A stretch of DNA of 64,000 bases from Sulfuritalea sp. (GTDB taxonomy: Bacteria; Pseudomonadota; Gammaproteobacteria; Burkholderiales; Rhodocyclaceae). Shown one piece after another: positions 8,927 through 18,750 of the stretch (its first letter is position 1; the number at the start of each line of letters is the position of its first letter). The DNA lies in assembly GCA_016716965.1 (NCBI GenBank), contig JADJUP010000030.1:186001-250000 (forward strand), written 5' to 3'. The notes under the pieces are model-generated. The model saw only the letters and a list, made by a program, of their open reading frames with translations, made no database searches and was not told the origin of the DNA. Made by a program: the position numbers and the translations under genes.

Positions 8927-10630
8927 ATGAATTCCCCCGCCACCCGCAGACCCATCGGCCAGATCCTGATCACGCAAGGCGTGATCAGCGAGGACCAGCT
9001 TCGGATTGCACTGCTCGAGCAGATGAAATCCAACCAGCCGGTCGGCAAGCTGCTGGTCGCGCTTGGTTTCGTATCCGAAGCAACCTTGCGCGATGCGCTG
9101 GGCGAATCGCTGGGCCACAAGTCGGTCGACCTCGCAAAGTCGATCATCGATCCCGATGCATTGCGCATGGTGCCGCGCGAGTTGGCCAAGCGCCACATGT
9201 TCCTCGCGCTGAGCTACTCGCAGCGCGAGCAGCGCCTCAAGATAGCCATCGCCGACCCGAACGACATCGTCGCGCTGGACAAGCTGCGCACGCTGATCCA
9301 TCCGGAACTGCTGATCGACACGCTGATCGCCGGCGAATCGGAAATCGCCCGCGCCATCGACCAGTATTACGGCCATGAACTCTCGATCGACGGCATCCTG
9401 CACGAAATCGAAACCGGCGAGATCGACTACCGCAGCCTGTCGGCCTCGCTCGACGAATACAGCCAGCCGGTAGTGCGCCTGGTCGACGCGCTGCTCACCG
9501 ACGCCGTCAAGCACGACGCTTCGGACGTGCACTTCGAACCCGAAGCCAGCTTCCTGCGCATCCGCTACCGCATCGACGGCATCCTGCGCCAGATCCGCGC
9601 CCTGCACAAAACCTACTGGGCGGCAATGGCCGTGCGCATCAAGGTCATCAGCGGCATGAACATCGCCGAGACGCGCGCGCCCCAGGATGGCCGCATATCG
9701 ATCAACATCAGTGGTCGCGCCGTCGATTTTCGCGTCGCCTCGCAACCGACCATCCACGGCGAGAACATCGTCCTGCGCATCCTCGATCGGCAGAAGGGCA
9801 TCGTGCCGCTCGACCGCCTGGGGCTGGACGACCAGCAGATGAGCCTGATGAAGCTGATGGTGGCGCGTCCCGAAGGCATCATCCTCGTCACCGGCCCCAC
9901 CGGCAGCGGCAAGACCACCACGCTCTATTCGGTGCTGAACCACATCAACGAAGAGGGCGTGAACATCATGACCCTCGAAGATCCGGTCGAATACCCGATG
10001 GCGATGATCCGCCAGACATCGGTGGCGGAATCCGCCAAACTCGACTTCGCCAACGGCATCCGATCGATGATGCGCCAGGACCCGGACATCATTCTGGTCG
10101 GCGAAATCCGCGACGCCGATACCGCCGAGATGGCGTTTCGCGCGGCGATGACCGGCCACCAAGTCTATTCGACGCTGCACACCAACTCGGCGCTGGGCGC
10201 CATCCCGCGCCTGCTCGACATCGGCGTGCTGCCCGACATCATGGCCGGCAACATCATCGGCATCGTCGCCCAGCGCCTGGTGCGCCGCCTGTGCACCCAC
10301 TGCCGCAAACCCTATCCCGCCGAAGCCCATGAATGCAAATTGATCGGCGTGGTCAGCGGCCAGCCGGCGCCGATCATCTACCGTGCCGCGGGCTGCGACC
10401 ACTGCGGCTACCAGGGATATCGCGGCCGCATCGCGATCATGGAAATGCTGCGCCTGGACCACGACCTCGATGACCTAATCAGTCGCCGCGCACCGCAACG
10501 CGAGATTCGCAACATGGCGCACGAAAAAGGATTCCGCACCCTGGCCGACGACGGATTGCGGCGCGTGCTGGACGGTTCCACCTCGATCGAGGAAGTCGGC
10601 CGGGTCATCGACCTGACCGAACGGATGTAA
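8927..10630 (+). CDS. mshE: MshE-like type IV filament extension ATPase (GspE/PilB family)
   Basis: The 567-residue protein has an N-terminal MshEN/GspE-N domain (PIGQILITQGVISEDQLR), which in MshE can bind cyclic-di-GMP. Its secretion ATPase core has Walker A GPTGSGKTT near 323 and Walker B (DPDIILVGEIRDADTAEMA). A tetracysteine zinc site has CTHC near 455 and CDHC near 490. The ATG at 8927 was chosen over one at 8906 because GAAGGA sits just upstream. The enzyme drives pilin polymerisation. It is followed 22 bp later by its partner mshG. Confidence 0.87.
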   Translation: MNSPATRRPIGQILITQGVISEDQLRIALLEQMKSNQPVGKLLVALGFVSEATLRDALGESLGHKSVDLAKSIIDPDALRMVPRELAKRHMFLALSYSQREQRLKIAIADPNDIVALDKLRTLIHPELLIDTLIAGESEIARAIDQYYGHELSIDGILHEIETGEIDYRSLSASLDEYSQPVVRLVDALLTDAVKHDASDVHFEPEASFLRIRYRIDGILRQIRALHKTYWAAMAVRIKVISGMNIAETRAPQDGRISINISGRAVDFRVASQPTIHGENIVLRILDRQKGIVPLDRLGLDDQQMSLMKLMVARPEGIILVTGPTGSGKTTTLYSVLNHINEEGVNIMTLEDPVEYPMAMIRQTSVAESAKLDFANGIRSMMRQDPDIILVGEIRDADTAEMAFRAAMTGHQVYSTLHTNSALGAIPRLLDIGVLPDIMAGNIIGIVAQRLVRRLCTHCRKPYPAEAHECKLIGVVSGQPAPIIYRAAGCDHCGYQGYRGRIAIMEMLRLDHDLDDLISRRAPQREIRNMAHEKGFRTLADDGLRRVLDGSTSIEEVGRVIDLTERM

Positions 10631-10652
10631 TCCCGGCGACGGCGGACCCATC

Positions 10653-11855
10653 ATGGCCCTTTACTCCTACAAGGCGATGAACGGCCAGGGCCGCATGGTT
10701 CTGGGCCGCCTCGAGGCGATCAACCAGATCGACCTCGAAATGCGCCTGAAGCGCATGGAACTCGACTTCATCAACGGCGATCCGGTGAAATCCGGGGGGC
10801 TGATGAATCGCGCCAAGATCAGCCGCCCGGAATTGATCAACTTCTGCTTCCACATGGAGCAACTCGCGCGGGCGGGCGTATCGCTGATCGAAAGCCTGAC
10901 GGACCTGCGCGACTCCATCGAGAACCCGCGCTTTCGCGAAGTCATCGCGGGCATGATCGAGAGCATCGAAGGCGGCAAAACGCTTTCCCAGGCGCTCGCC
11001 GAGCATCCCCAGACCTTCGACGAGGTGATGGTCAGCCTGATTCGCGCCGGCGAGGAAACCGGAGCCCTGCCGCAGGTGCTGAACAACCTCCTGGAGTCGC
11101 TGAAATGGCAGGACGAGCTTGCAGCGCACACCAAGAAGCTCATCATGTATCCGGCCTTCCTCGGCACCGTGGTGGTGGCCATCGTCTTTTTCATGATGAT
11201 CTACCTGGTGCCGAAAATGGCCGGCTTCATCCGCAACATGGGCCAGGAAATACCGACCCAGACCAAAATCCTGATCGCCACCTCCGAGTTCTTCGTCAAC
11301 TACTGGTTCGTCGTGATCGGCCTGCCGGCCGTCGTGGCGGCCGTGGTTTACTTCCTGGTCAAGAACAGCCAGGCGGCACGTTATCGCTTCGACGACTTCA
11401 AGCTGCGCATTCCCTACATCGGCGAGATCCTGCGCAAGATCATCCTCTCGCGCTTTGCCTCGGTATTCGCCATGATGTATTCATCGGGCATCACCATCCT
11501 CGATTCGATCAAGGCCACGGAGGCCGTCGTCGGCAATCTGGTAATACGGGAAGGCCTTGAACGGGTGGGCGGCTTCATCGCCGAGGGCCAGAACGTGACC
11601 GTTGCCTTCCAAAACGCCGGAATATTTCCGCCACTGGTTCTGCGCATGCTGCGCGTCGGCGAAAATACCGGCGCCCTGGACTCGGCGCTGACCAACGTCA
11701 GCTACTTCTACAATCGCGACGTGCGCGAATCGATCGAGAAGGTCCAGGCCATGATCGAGCCTGTGATGACGGTATCCATCGGCCTCATACTCGGCTGGAT
11801 CATGATCGCCGTGCTCGGACCGATCTACGACATCATTACAAAGATGAAGACCTGA
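10653..11855 (+). CDS. mshG: MshG-like inner-membrane platform protein (GspF/PilC family)
   Basis: The 400-residue protein carries two T2SSF repeats, each with a hydrophobic hairpin, for example GTVVVAIVFFMMIYLVPKM and the C-terminal GLILGWIMIAVLGPIYDII. It contains the family motif LTDLRDSIENPRFREVIAGM. It is the membrane platform on which the extension ATPase acts. The stop shares one base with the next start (TGATG at 11853-11857), so translation is probably coupled. Length is normal. Confidence 0.87.
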   Translation: MALYSYKAMNGQGRMVLGRLEAINQIDLEMRLKRMELDFINGDPVKSGGLMNRAKISRPELINFCFHMEQLARAGVSLIESLTDLRDSIENPRFREVIAGMIESIEGGKTLSQALAEHPQTFDEVMVSLIRAGEETGALPQVLNNLLESLKWQDELAAHTKKLIMYPAFLGTVVVAIVFFMMIYLVPKMAGFIRNMGQEIPTQTKILIATSEFFVNYWFVVIGLPAVVAAVVYFLVKNSQAARYRFDDFKLRIPYIGEILRKIILSRFASVFAMMYSSGITILDSIKATEAVVGNLVIREGLERVGGFIAEGQNVTVAFQNAGIFPPLVLRMLRVGENTGALDSALTNVSYFYNRDVRESIEKVQAMIEPVMTVSIGLILGWIMIAVLGPIYDIITKMKT

Positions 11856-13417
11856 TGACCGCCAGACGCATACTCCTGCTCGACGGGTCCTCGCTCACCG
11901 CTTACCAGTGGAACGGTGGCCGGATCAAGGCCGAAGGCGAGTTCAGCCCGGAACCGGTAGGCACCGAAGCCTTCGCCGGTTACCTGAAGAAACATCGCTC
12001 CAGCCTTTTCTATCTGCTCGCCGACACCGGTGACGAGGGCTTCCAGCTGGAAGACCTCCCTTACGTGCAGGGCGGCGACCGCGCCGCGCTTCTGCAGCGC
12101 CGCCTCAGCCAGTACTTCTACAACACGCCGCTGGCGACCGCCATTTCCCTGGGGCGCGCGACCAGCGGCCGGCGTGACGAAAAGATACTTTTTGCGGCAC
12201 TCACCCGCATCGAATCTTTCACGCCCTGGCTGGACACTCTCGACGCCGCGGAGTCGATGCTGGCGGGCGTCTATTCGATTCCGCTGGTGCTTGCCGGATG
12301 CGGTCCGCAGTTCCTCGGTGATGGCGGGCCGGTGCTGTTCGTCACCCTTACCCGTGGCGGCGTACGACAAAGCTTCATCGACGGCGGCAAGCTGCATTTC
12401 TCACGCCTGTCGCAACTTGCCACGCAAAGCGTCGAGGAAGTCGGCCGGGTATGCGCCAACGAGTCGGCGAAGATATTCCAGTACCTGGTCGCCCAGCGCC
12501 AGTTGCCGCGAGGATCAACGCTGCGCACCGTAGTCCTCGCCCACCGCGAACAGATGCCGGCTCTGCAGGAATACTGCCAAAGCAGCGCCGAACTCCAGTT
12601 CGAGTTCGTCGATCTGGCGACCACCGCACGCAAGCTGGGCCTCAAGGACCTTCCCGAGGACAGCAGCGCAGACAAGCTGTTCATCCACTGCCTGGTCACC
12701 AAGACGCCGCCCCAGCAGTTCGCACCGGCAAAGCAGACGCGCTTCCACAAGCTGTGGCAGATCCGCTCGGCGCTCACCAGCGTGGGCTGGGTCATACTCG
12801 CCGGCTGCCTGCTGTTTGCCGGCAAATCGGCTCTGGAAATCAAGGAAGTGCAGGACCGGACCGATACCATCCGGATGGCAACCGGCGCCGACACCCAGCG
12901 CTACAACGGCCTCCTCGCAGGCCTGCCGAAAATCAACCTGACCCCGGACAACCTGCGTGCGCTGACCGGACGCTACGAAGCGCTGCAAAAGCGCATGCCC
13001 GGCATAACCCCGCTGCTCTCGCACCTGGGCCGCGCACTGAACGAATACCCGCGGATCGAACTGGTTCGCCTGAACTGGCGGTTGGCAGACGTACTCGACG
13101 TGGCAACCCCGGCACCAGCCAGTGCGGCTTCCGGCACCTCAGCGCCGGCTCCCCTCGCACCGGCGGCCGGATCGGGCTGGACGGTCCTCGAAATCGAAGC
13201 ACAGTTGCCACTGGTCCTGGTGAGCGACCAGCGGGCACAGATCGAGCTGATCGAAAACTTCGCGGCGCGCCTGCGCGATGCCCAAACCGATGTCCGGATA
13301 ATGAGCCGTCCCTTCGACATCGAATCCGACAAACCGCTACGCAGCACCACCGACGCGAGCAAGGCACAGCCAGCCGCCGTGCCGAAATTTTCCCTGCGCA
13401 TCGCGCAGGCCTTGTAA
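11855..13417 (+). CDS. mshI: MshI-like (PilM/GspL-type) assembly protein
   Basis: The 520-residue protein has a soluble N-terminal half (RRILLLDGSSLTAYQWNGG) that resembles the actin-like fold of PilM/MshI/GspL proteins. One membrane helix (about 308-325, LTSVGWVILAGCLLFAG) and a periplasmic part of about 190 residues follow. This bitopic layout matches GspL or a PilM-PilN fusion. It would link the platform and ATPase to periplasmic subunits. No catalytic motif is visible. The assignment rests on position between mshG and two small MshJ/K-like genes, and on topology. Confidence 0.62.
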   Translation: MTARRILLLDGSSLTAYQWNGGRIKAEGEFSPEPVGTEAFAGYLKKHRSSLFYLLADTGDEGFQLEDLPYVQGGDRAALLQRRLSQYFYNTPLATAISLGRATSGRRDEKILFAALTRIESFTPWLDTLDAAESMLAGVYSIPLVLAGCGPQFLGDGGPVLFVTLTRGGVRQSFIDGGKLHFSRLSQLATQSVEEVGRVCANESAKIFQYLVAQRQLPRGSTLRTVVLAHREQMPALQEYCQSSAELQFEFVDLATTARKLGLKDLPEDSSADKLFIHCLVTKTPPQQFAPAKQTRFHKLWQIRSALTSVGWVILAGCLLFAGKSALEIKEVQDRTDTIRMATGADTQRYNGLLAGLPKINLTPDNLRALTGRYEALQKRMPGITPLLSHLGRALNEYPRIELVRLNWRLADVLDVATPAPASAASGTSAPAPLAPAAGSGWTVLEIEAQLPLVLVSDQRAQIELIENFAARLRDAQTDVRIMSRPFDIESDKPLRSTTDASKAQPAAVPKFSLRIAQAL

Positions 13418-13421
13418 GAGA

Positions 13422-13529
13422 ATGAGCCGCCTTCCTTCCCACCCTTCAGCCGTGGCACTTCCCGACCGGATGCAGGCAAGCCAGCGGGATCAGGGAAAGC
13501 TAGCCAAGGAATCGCCGGACACGCCATGA
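13422..13529 (+). CDS. Possible 35-codon ORF coupled to the MshJ-like gene
   Basis: A short reading frame starts at an ATG preceded by AAGAGA and reads MSRLPSHPSAVALPDRMQ. Its stop overlaps the start of the next gene as ATGA. That overlap style recurs in this operon, which is the only reason to list it. No domain, signal peptide or membrane segment is visible. It may only keep ribosomes moving across the gap between the neighbouring genes, or may be chance. Confidence 0.2.
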   Translation: MSRLPSHPSAVALPDRMQASQRDQGKLAKESPDTP

Positions 13530-14137
13530 AACTGGATGCCAAGGATTTCAAACGCCTGCAATGGGCCATCGCCTTCCTCATCCTCATGGGCGCGATCGGT
13601 GGCGGATCGGTATGGACCGCATTGCAGATAAAGAAAAGCAGCGAAAGGGCTCTCAAGGAAGCCACGGCCGCGCGCAGCGACATCCAGACAAAGCTGGCGC
13701 GGGCTCGAGACGAACAGGCCGAACTGCGCGACAAGATCGACCGCTACCAGGCGCTTCAAGCGCGGGGCTATATCGGACCGGAAAAGCGTCTGGACTGGAT
13801 CGAAGCCATCGCCCGAATCAAGGTGGCGCGCCGCATCTTCAGCCTGGACTACGAATTCACGCCACAGCGCCCCGTGGAGAGCGCAATACTCCCGGGCGGA
13901 GGGACTGCGGGCGGCCTCCAGTTCATGTCGAGCCAGATGCGCATGCAGGCCCAGATGCTGCACGAGGCCGAACTCGTAAGCCTTATCGAGGAGATCCGCA
14001 ATTCGGTGCAGGCATTGATCCAGATCCGCTCCTGCAACATGCAGCGGCTTCCGCCGAGTTCGACCGACCGTAGCAATAGCGCCCAGATCAAGGCCGAATG
14101 CACGCTCGAATGGATCACACTGAAGGACGGCAAATGA
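13526..14137 (+). CDS. mshJ: MshJ-like (PilO/GspM-type) bitopic protein
   Basis: The 203-residue protein has one N-terminal membrane helix (about 14-32, AIAFLILMGAIGGGSVWTAL) and a charged coiled-coil stretch (SSERALKEATAARSDIQTKLARARDEQAEL). A small periplasmic domain follows. This is the layout of PilO, GspM and MshJ alignment-complex proteins. It ends in an ATGA overlap with the next gene. The function is inferred from layout and operon position, not from a recognised motif. Confidence 0.55.
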   Translation: MKLDAKDFKRLQWAIAFLILMGAIGGGSVWTALQIKKSSERALKEATAARSDIQTKLARARDEQAELRDKIDRYQALQARGYIGPEKRLDWIEAIARIKVARRIFSLDYEFTPQRPVESAILPGGGTAGGLQFMSSQMRMQAQMLHEAELVSLIEEIRNSVQALIQIRSCNMQRLPPSSTDRSNSAQIKAECTLEWITLKDGK

Positions 14138-14580
14138 ACGTCGCATTCCGTATCGTGCCTGGCCTGGCCTGCCTGAGCCTGCTCGCGCCCGCCTTCGCGG
14201 CGGACGTGCCCGAACTCGGGCGCCTCTTCTTCACACCGGAACGACGCGTCGCGCTGGAACGCCAGCGCACCCACAACGTGCGGGAAGCGCAGACGCTACA
14301 GGGAACCACCATGAGCCTGGACGGCGTGGTCCAGCGATCCAGTGGCAAATCCACCGTCTGGATCAATCGCCAGGCGCAGAACGAAAACGATGGCGGCCGC
14401 ACTGGCGTCAGCGCTGCCGTTTCAGCGAAGGCCCCGGGCAGTGCCCTGCTCGCGCCCGGCGAGGAGGCGCCGGCCAGGCTGAAAGTCGGCGAGGCAATGA
14501 ACCGGGCCACCGGAGAACGCGATACCCGCCTCGGTGGCGGCGTGGTGGTTACGCCCGCTGATCGCAGCAAGACGCGCTGA
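14134..14580 (+). CDS. mshK: MshK-like exported protein
   Basis: The start at 14134 overlaps the previous stop (ATGA) and gives a 148-residue protein. Its Sec signal peptide is MNVAFRIVPGLACLSLLAPAFA, with cleavage near residue 22. The middle part (TTMSLDGVVQRSSGKSTVWINRQ) resembles the short PilP/GspC-like segment of MshK proteins, which sit under the secretin. The remainder is low in predicted structure. The assignment is mainly positional, after mshJ and before the pilin genes. Confidence 0.45.
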   Translation: MNVAFRIVPGLACLSLLAPAFAADVPELGRLFFTPERRVALERQRTHNVREAQTLQGTTMSLDGVVQRSSGKSTVWINRQAQNENDGGRTGVSAAVSAKAPGSALLAPGEEAPARLKVGEAMNRATGERDTRLGGGVVVTPADRSKTR

Positions 14581-14758
14581 CCCGAACGGAAGGCATCATG
14601 TACTCACAGGCCGTCGGCTATACCTACCATTCCGGTTGCAAATGCTGGCGCCCGAATTCCTGGCGAGCACGCAATGCCCAATGACAGCGCCGGCATTGCC
14701 GAAACAACCGCGCGGGTCATCACGCAGGTGAACTTCGCCACAACGGGCAGGTAGCGCG

Positions 14759-17700
14759 ATGGCTACCCTTCGCCGCCGCTACTGGCGCGCCGCGCCGCGC
14801 GCCGCAAGGGGTTTCGTGCTGATCACGCTGATCGCGCTGCTGACGATCGGCGGCCTCTACTTCTTCATCAGCAACCTGTCGCCGGAAATCCTGCGCGCAA
14901 ACACCCAGCAGAAGACCGACAAGGCGCTGACGCAGGCACGCGATGCCCTGCTCGGCTACGCTCTGCAGTATCGCGAATACCAGGCCGGCACGGGGACCGA
15001 CAGCGTCTACGGCTACCTGCCACTGCCGGATCTGGGCGAAGCGCAGAACCAGAACAGCGCATTGGTGAACTCTCCCTGCGCCAGCGAAGGCTGCTCCAAG
15101 CTGAACCCTGCCGGACTGACGACCGGGCATACCTACATCGGCCGCTTTCCCTGGCGCACTCTGGGCACGGAACCCTTGCGCGACGGTCACGGAGAATGCC
15201 TATGGTATATCGTGTCCGGCAGCCACCGCAGCCTGGCCAATGCCGGCACGATGAATTGGGATACGCTCGGACAGATAGACGTCGTCGTCGCCGGCGGTAC
15301 GTCTTCCGACCTCGCCAGCGCACTTGCCAACCGCCCCCACGACCGGCCGGTGGCGATAATCTTCTCACCCGGCCCGCCGCTGACCGGGCAGGATCGCAGC
15401 GCATCCGCGGTTCCCGGCGACGTGGTGAGTCAATGTGGCGGCAACTACAATCCCGCCAACTACCTCGATCCGTCGATTGCTGCCGTGCAAGGCGGAACCA
15501 GTGTCTATTTTGCCGGCAACCGCAATGTCGACGCCAGCGTCACTCCCGTCGCGGTAGCGATCCAGGGCAGCATCGAAAAGGATGTAGCCAACATCCTGCA
15601 CGGCAAATGCCAGCACAGCGCCAACTGCACCACCGTCGCCAACGATCAGGGCCTGCCACTGACCAGCGACGACCTGTTTGGTACGCTGCGCAAGTCGGCG
15701 AGCTTCCGCACGGATATCAATGCCATGCTGGAGCGCATGACCACCTGCCTGCGCGACCAGATCGCGGCCGGTGGCGGCATAACTCCTATTGCCCTGACCG
15801 GGTTCACACCGCCGGCCGACAAGACTGTCGGTCGCATTCCGTCCAGCACCTGTTACGACGACACGCAGAATCCGCGCGGCTATTTCAGCCATTACTCGGA
15901 CCAGATCTTCGTTGCGGCGCAGTCCGCCTCCCCTTTCAGCGTGACGGATACCAAAAACACTCCTGCAGCGGGCGACGACACGACCACGTCGTGCCCGGGC
16001 GTGCTGCTCTTCGCCAGCCAGCGTGGCAGCGGCCAATCGCGCAGCACTGCTGCCGAGCGCAATACGCCGGCCAATTTCCTCGAAGGCAGCAATCTCGCCG
16101 GATTCATCACCACGGGCGCCTTGAACTTCGCCGGACCCACCCAGTTTGCCCAGGTGAGCTCGATCACATCGGCGACACAAACCGCCAACCAGGACATCGT
16201 TCGCTGCATCCCGTCCGGAGCCAGCCTGACGGTCGTGGCGCCGGCCGTGGCGACCGATGCCGGCAGTATTGCCCTGGCAACCTACGCCCCCGGCGCCGGC
16301 TTGCTGACCCTGGGCAGCGCTGGCGACGAATCCAGCTACGGCGCCTCCGCCTCCGCGCTCTTCGCCTGTGCCTGGACACCCGAGGTACAGGCCGCCGGGT
16401 CGGGTCTGCGCAGCTACTTCCGTTTCCGCATCCGGCGCGTCGGCGAGGGCTTCACCTTTGCACTGATCGACGGCGACCGGAATGGCACCAATGTCTGCGG
16501 CGCCGCGCGACAGCACCTCGGCTATTCCGGTGACAACGGCCATGCGCTCACGCCCTACATCCAGCCCCCGAAACTCGCCATCGAATTCGACACGGCGCGC
16601 CAGTGCAACTCGCCCTACATAGATGCCGCGGGACGACCGGCCTGCAACTTCGTTGAGAGTGGCGACACCCTGCGCAACGGCCGCAACGATCCCTGCTACA
16701 CGAGCGGTTGCGGTGGCCAGGGCAACGATAACAGCAGCCATGTCGCCATCGTCTATTGGGGCTATGGTGCGGCGCTGACCCAACTGACGCAGGACGACAA
16801 CGTCCATGACCAGGCCGACGACCTCTCCAGCTTTACGCCGGACACGCCCATGGCCACCGATCCCTCGCCGCGCCCGGGGCCGCGCAATCCGGCGCCGGTG
16901 CTGCCCTATGTCGCCAATCCGGCCGTCATCCCCGGCATCGCACCGCTCGACCGCATGGGCGTCACCGACGTCTCGCAACGCGAATTCCACGCCCGCATCG
17001 AAGTGACGCGCACTTTCACAGAACCGGTCGACGCCAAGGATGGCATTACGACAGTCCAGGTGCAGTTCTGGATCGAACCGCATTCGGCCAAGCGCATTTC
17101 GGCGATGAGCTACAACCCCAGGCTCGCCGCCAACCCTTACAGTAACGGCGGCAGGTCATGGCCTCGCCATCGGGGACACTGTGGTAATCAGGGACGCGGT
17201 ACCCATCGGCTACAACGGCGAATATGCGGTCACCCAGATCAACGGCGACGATTTCACCGCGGCACTACCCGCCGGCACCCCGGATCCGCGGCCGTACATT
17301 TCCGCCATTACATGGGCCAATTTCAGTGGTACGGATCAGGCTACAGTAAGCTCTGCCAACCACGGCCTTTCCGATGGCGCGACGGTGGTCATCTCTGGTG
17401 CCGTACCGACCGAGTTCAATGGGACGCATGCCATCACCCGCATCGACGACGACACCTACCGCTTCGGCCTAGAACTGTCGGCCCAGCCCGGCAGCATGGA
17501 GCCGGCCGTCGCCGCCACCAAAACCCTGACCCCGCGCCAGATCGCGCTGGCCAACACGACGCGGGCGATGAGCGTGCTCGATGCGACCTTCAAGCCCCTT
17601 GTCTCCAATACCGCAACGATTTACGATGAACAAATGGCAGCATGTGCCGCAAGCGGGCAAGCCTGCCCCAACGGCCAACGCTGCGGTTCCGACAACATGT

Positions 17701-17828
17701 GCTACCGACCCTCCTTCCGCAATCTTCGCCTCGGCTTCACCACCTCGGAACGGCCAACCACCAGCAACACCACGGCGCGCGGGCAATTGATCGAGATCAC
17801 CGACCGGGCCACCTCATGGCTACCATGA
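14759..17828 (+). CDS. Large pilin-lectin fusion, probable filament tip adhesin; frameshifted in this sequence
   Basis: The N-terminus (ARGFVLITLIALLTIGG) looks like a class III prepilin signal, but the fifth mature residue is Thr, not Glu, as in GspK-type tip pilins. A pilin-like helix with QARDALLGYAL follows. Residues of about 530-680 resemble a legume-lectin/concanavalin-like domain (EGFTFALIDGD, LGYSG, LAIEFDT, HVAIVYWG). Near the end are two related repeats (AGHGLAIGDTVVI and ANHGLSDGATVVI). The frame breaks near 17116-17119: deleting one C of the CCCC run joins NP to GSPPTLTVTAAGHG and gives one protein of 1,022 residues. Uncorrected, the first frame runs to 17629 with an Arg/His-rich tail. 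Confidence 0.72.
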
Positions 17829-18613
17829 ACAACGCCGTAGCGCCAGCGACCGAAGGAAGTCCCTGTGGGGCGCCGACTCTTGCCCAGCGCGGTTTCACGC
17901 TGGTCGAACTCGCCATCGTGATGTTCATCGTCGCCCTGTTGCTGGGCGGCATGCTGCTGCCGCTGTCGGCGCAACAGGATGTGCGCTCCTACGGCGACAC
18001 GCAGAAACTCCTGACCGATGCTCGCGATGCCTTGCAGGGATTCGCCATGGCAAACGACCGCCTGCCGTGTCCGGCATCGAGCACCAGCAATGGCGTTGAG
18101 GATCCACCTGGCGGCGGACCCTGCGCCCACCCCCATGACGGATTTTTCCCGGCGGCCACCGTCGGCATGGCGCCCGTCGATGGCAGCGGCTACCTGATCG
18201 ACGGCTGGGGCAGCAATGCCGACAACCGGGTGCGCTACGCGGTGAGCACCGCCAACACCAATGCCCTGACCACCGGCTCGGGCATGAAGACCGCCGGCAT
18301 CACGGCACTGGCTCCCGACCTGCGAATCTGCAACGCGGGTGCAAATGTGAGCAACCCCGGCCCTACCGCCGACTGCGCAGCCAACACCGCGCTGGCTACT
18401 GATGCCGTCGCCGTCATTTACTCTCTGGGCAAGAATGCGGGAACCGGTGGCGCCGGAACCGACGAAACCCACAATCCGAATCCGCGCTCGACCACCGTCG
18501 CCGACCGCGCCTTCGTCAATGCGCAACAGGGCACCAATTTCGACGACCAGATGATCTGGCTGTCGAAGGGCACCCTGTTCAATCGCATGGTCGCCTCTGG
18601 CCGCCTGCCCTGA
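17825..18613 (+). CDS. Type IV prepilin-like protein
   Basis: The 262-residue protein begins at an ATG overlapping the previous stop (ATGA); an ATG at 17816 is an alternative. It has a long leader ending in Gly, then mature FTLVELAIVMFIVALLLGG, with Glu5 present, so it should be processed by a prepilin peptidase. The following helix (DARDALQGFAMANDRLPCPA) is a hallmark of large minor pilins. The C-terminal domain is Gly/Thr/Asn-rich with Cys residues that could form a disulfide loop. It is much longer than a major pilin. A copy of the dispersed repeat lies inside its leader (17833-17848). Confidence 0.75.
   Translation: MNNAVAPATEGSPCGAPTLAQRGFTLVELAIVMFIVALLLGGMLLPLSAQQDVRSYGDTQKLLTDARDALQGFAMANDRLPCPASSTSNGVEDPPGGGPCAHPHDGFFPAATVGMAPVDGSGYLIDGWGSNADNRVRYAVSTANTNALTTGSGMKTAGITALAPDLRICNAGANVSNPGPTADCAANTALATDAVAVIYSLGKNAGTGGAGTDETHNPNPRSTTVADRAFVNAQQGTNFDDQMIWLSKGTLFNRMVASGRLP
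17833..17848 (-). repeat. Dispersed hairpin repeat, copy 1 (shortened)
   Basis: On the minus strand it reads CGCTGGCGCTACGGCG, the hairpin half of the repeat, without the AGTCGG arm. It lies in the leader codons of the prepilin and encodes NAVAPA, the same peptide sense as copies at 23801 and 54852. Confidence 0.55.
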
Positions 18614-18617
18614 CAAT

Positions 18618-18639
18618 AGTCGGCGCCGACGGCACGGTG
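18618..18639 (+). repeat. Dispersed hairpin repeat, copy 2
   Basis: It reads AGTCGGCGCCGACGGCACGG then TG. The stem CGCCG/CGGTG keeps pairing through a G-U pair. It lies 4 bp after the prepilin stop and ahead of rpe. Confidence 0.6.
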
Positions 18640-18644
18640 CCGAC

Positions 18645-18668
18645 GCGGCATTCCTTGCGGAGTGCCGC
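18645..18668 (+). terminator. Hairpin after the filament operon
   Basis: GCGGCATTCC, loop TTGC, then GGAGTGCCGC form a 10-bp stem with one T-G pair. Only a weak T stretch follows (GCTTATG), so intrinsic termination is possible but not clear. It sits between the last pilin gene and rpe. Confidence 0.45.
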
Positions 18669-18750
18669 GCTTATGACCAGCATCACAAATCCTGAATCCA
18701 CGGTGATGCGCCCTCGGTAGAATCGCCGCATCCACCTTCGGGAGTTCGCC

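Noticed and set aside
8702..10462. Long His/Asp/Val-rich minus-strand frame opposite mshE
   Set aside because: It is an antisense shadow of a high-GC gene; mshE has clear ATPase motifs.
14581..14758. Two tiny frames (28 and 16 codons) between the MshK-like and pilin-lectin genes
   Set aside because: They have no ribosome sites or recognisable features; I see nothing else in this 178-bp gap.
15281..15300. GTCGCCGGCGGTACG in the pilin-lectin gene as a repeat copy
   Set aside because: It lacks the AGTCGGCG arm and the CGGCG stem half.
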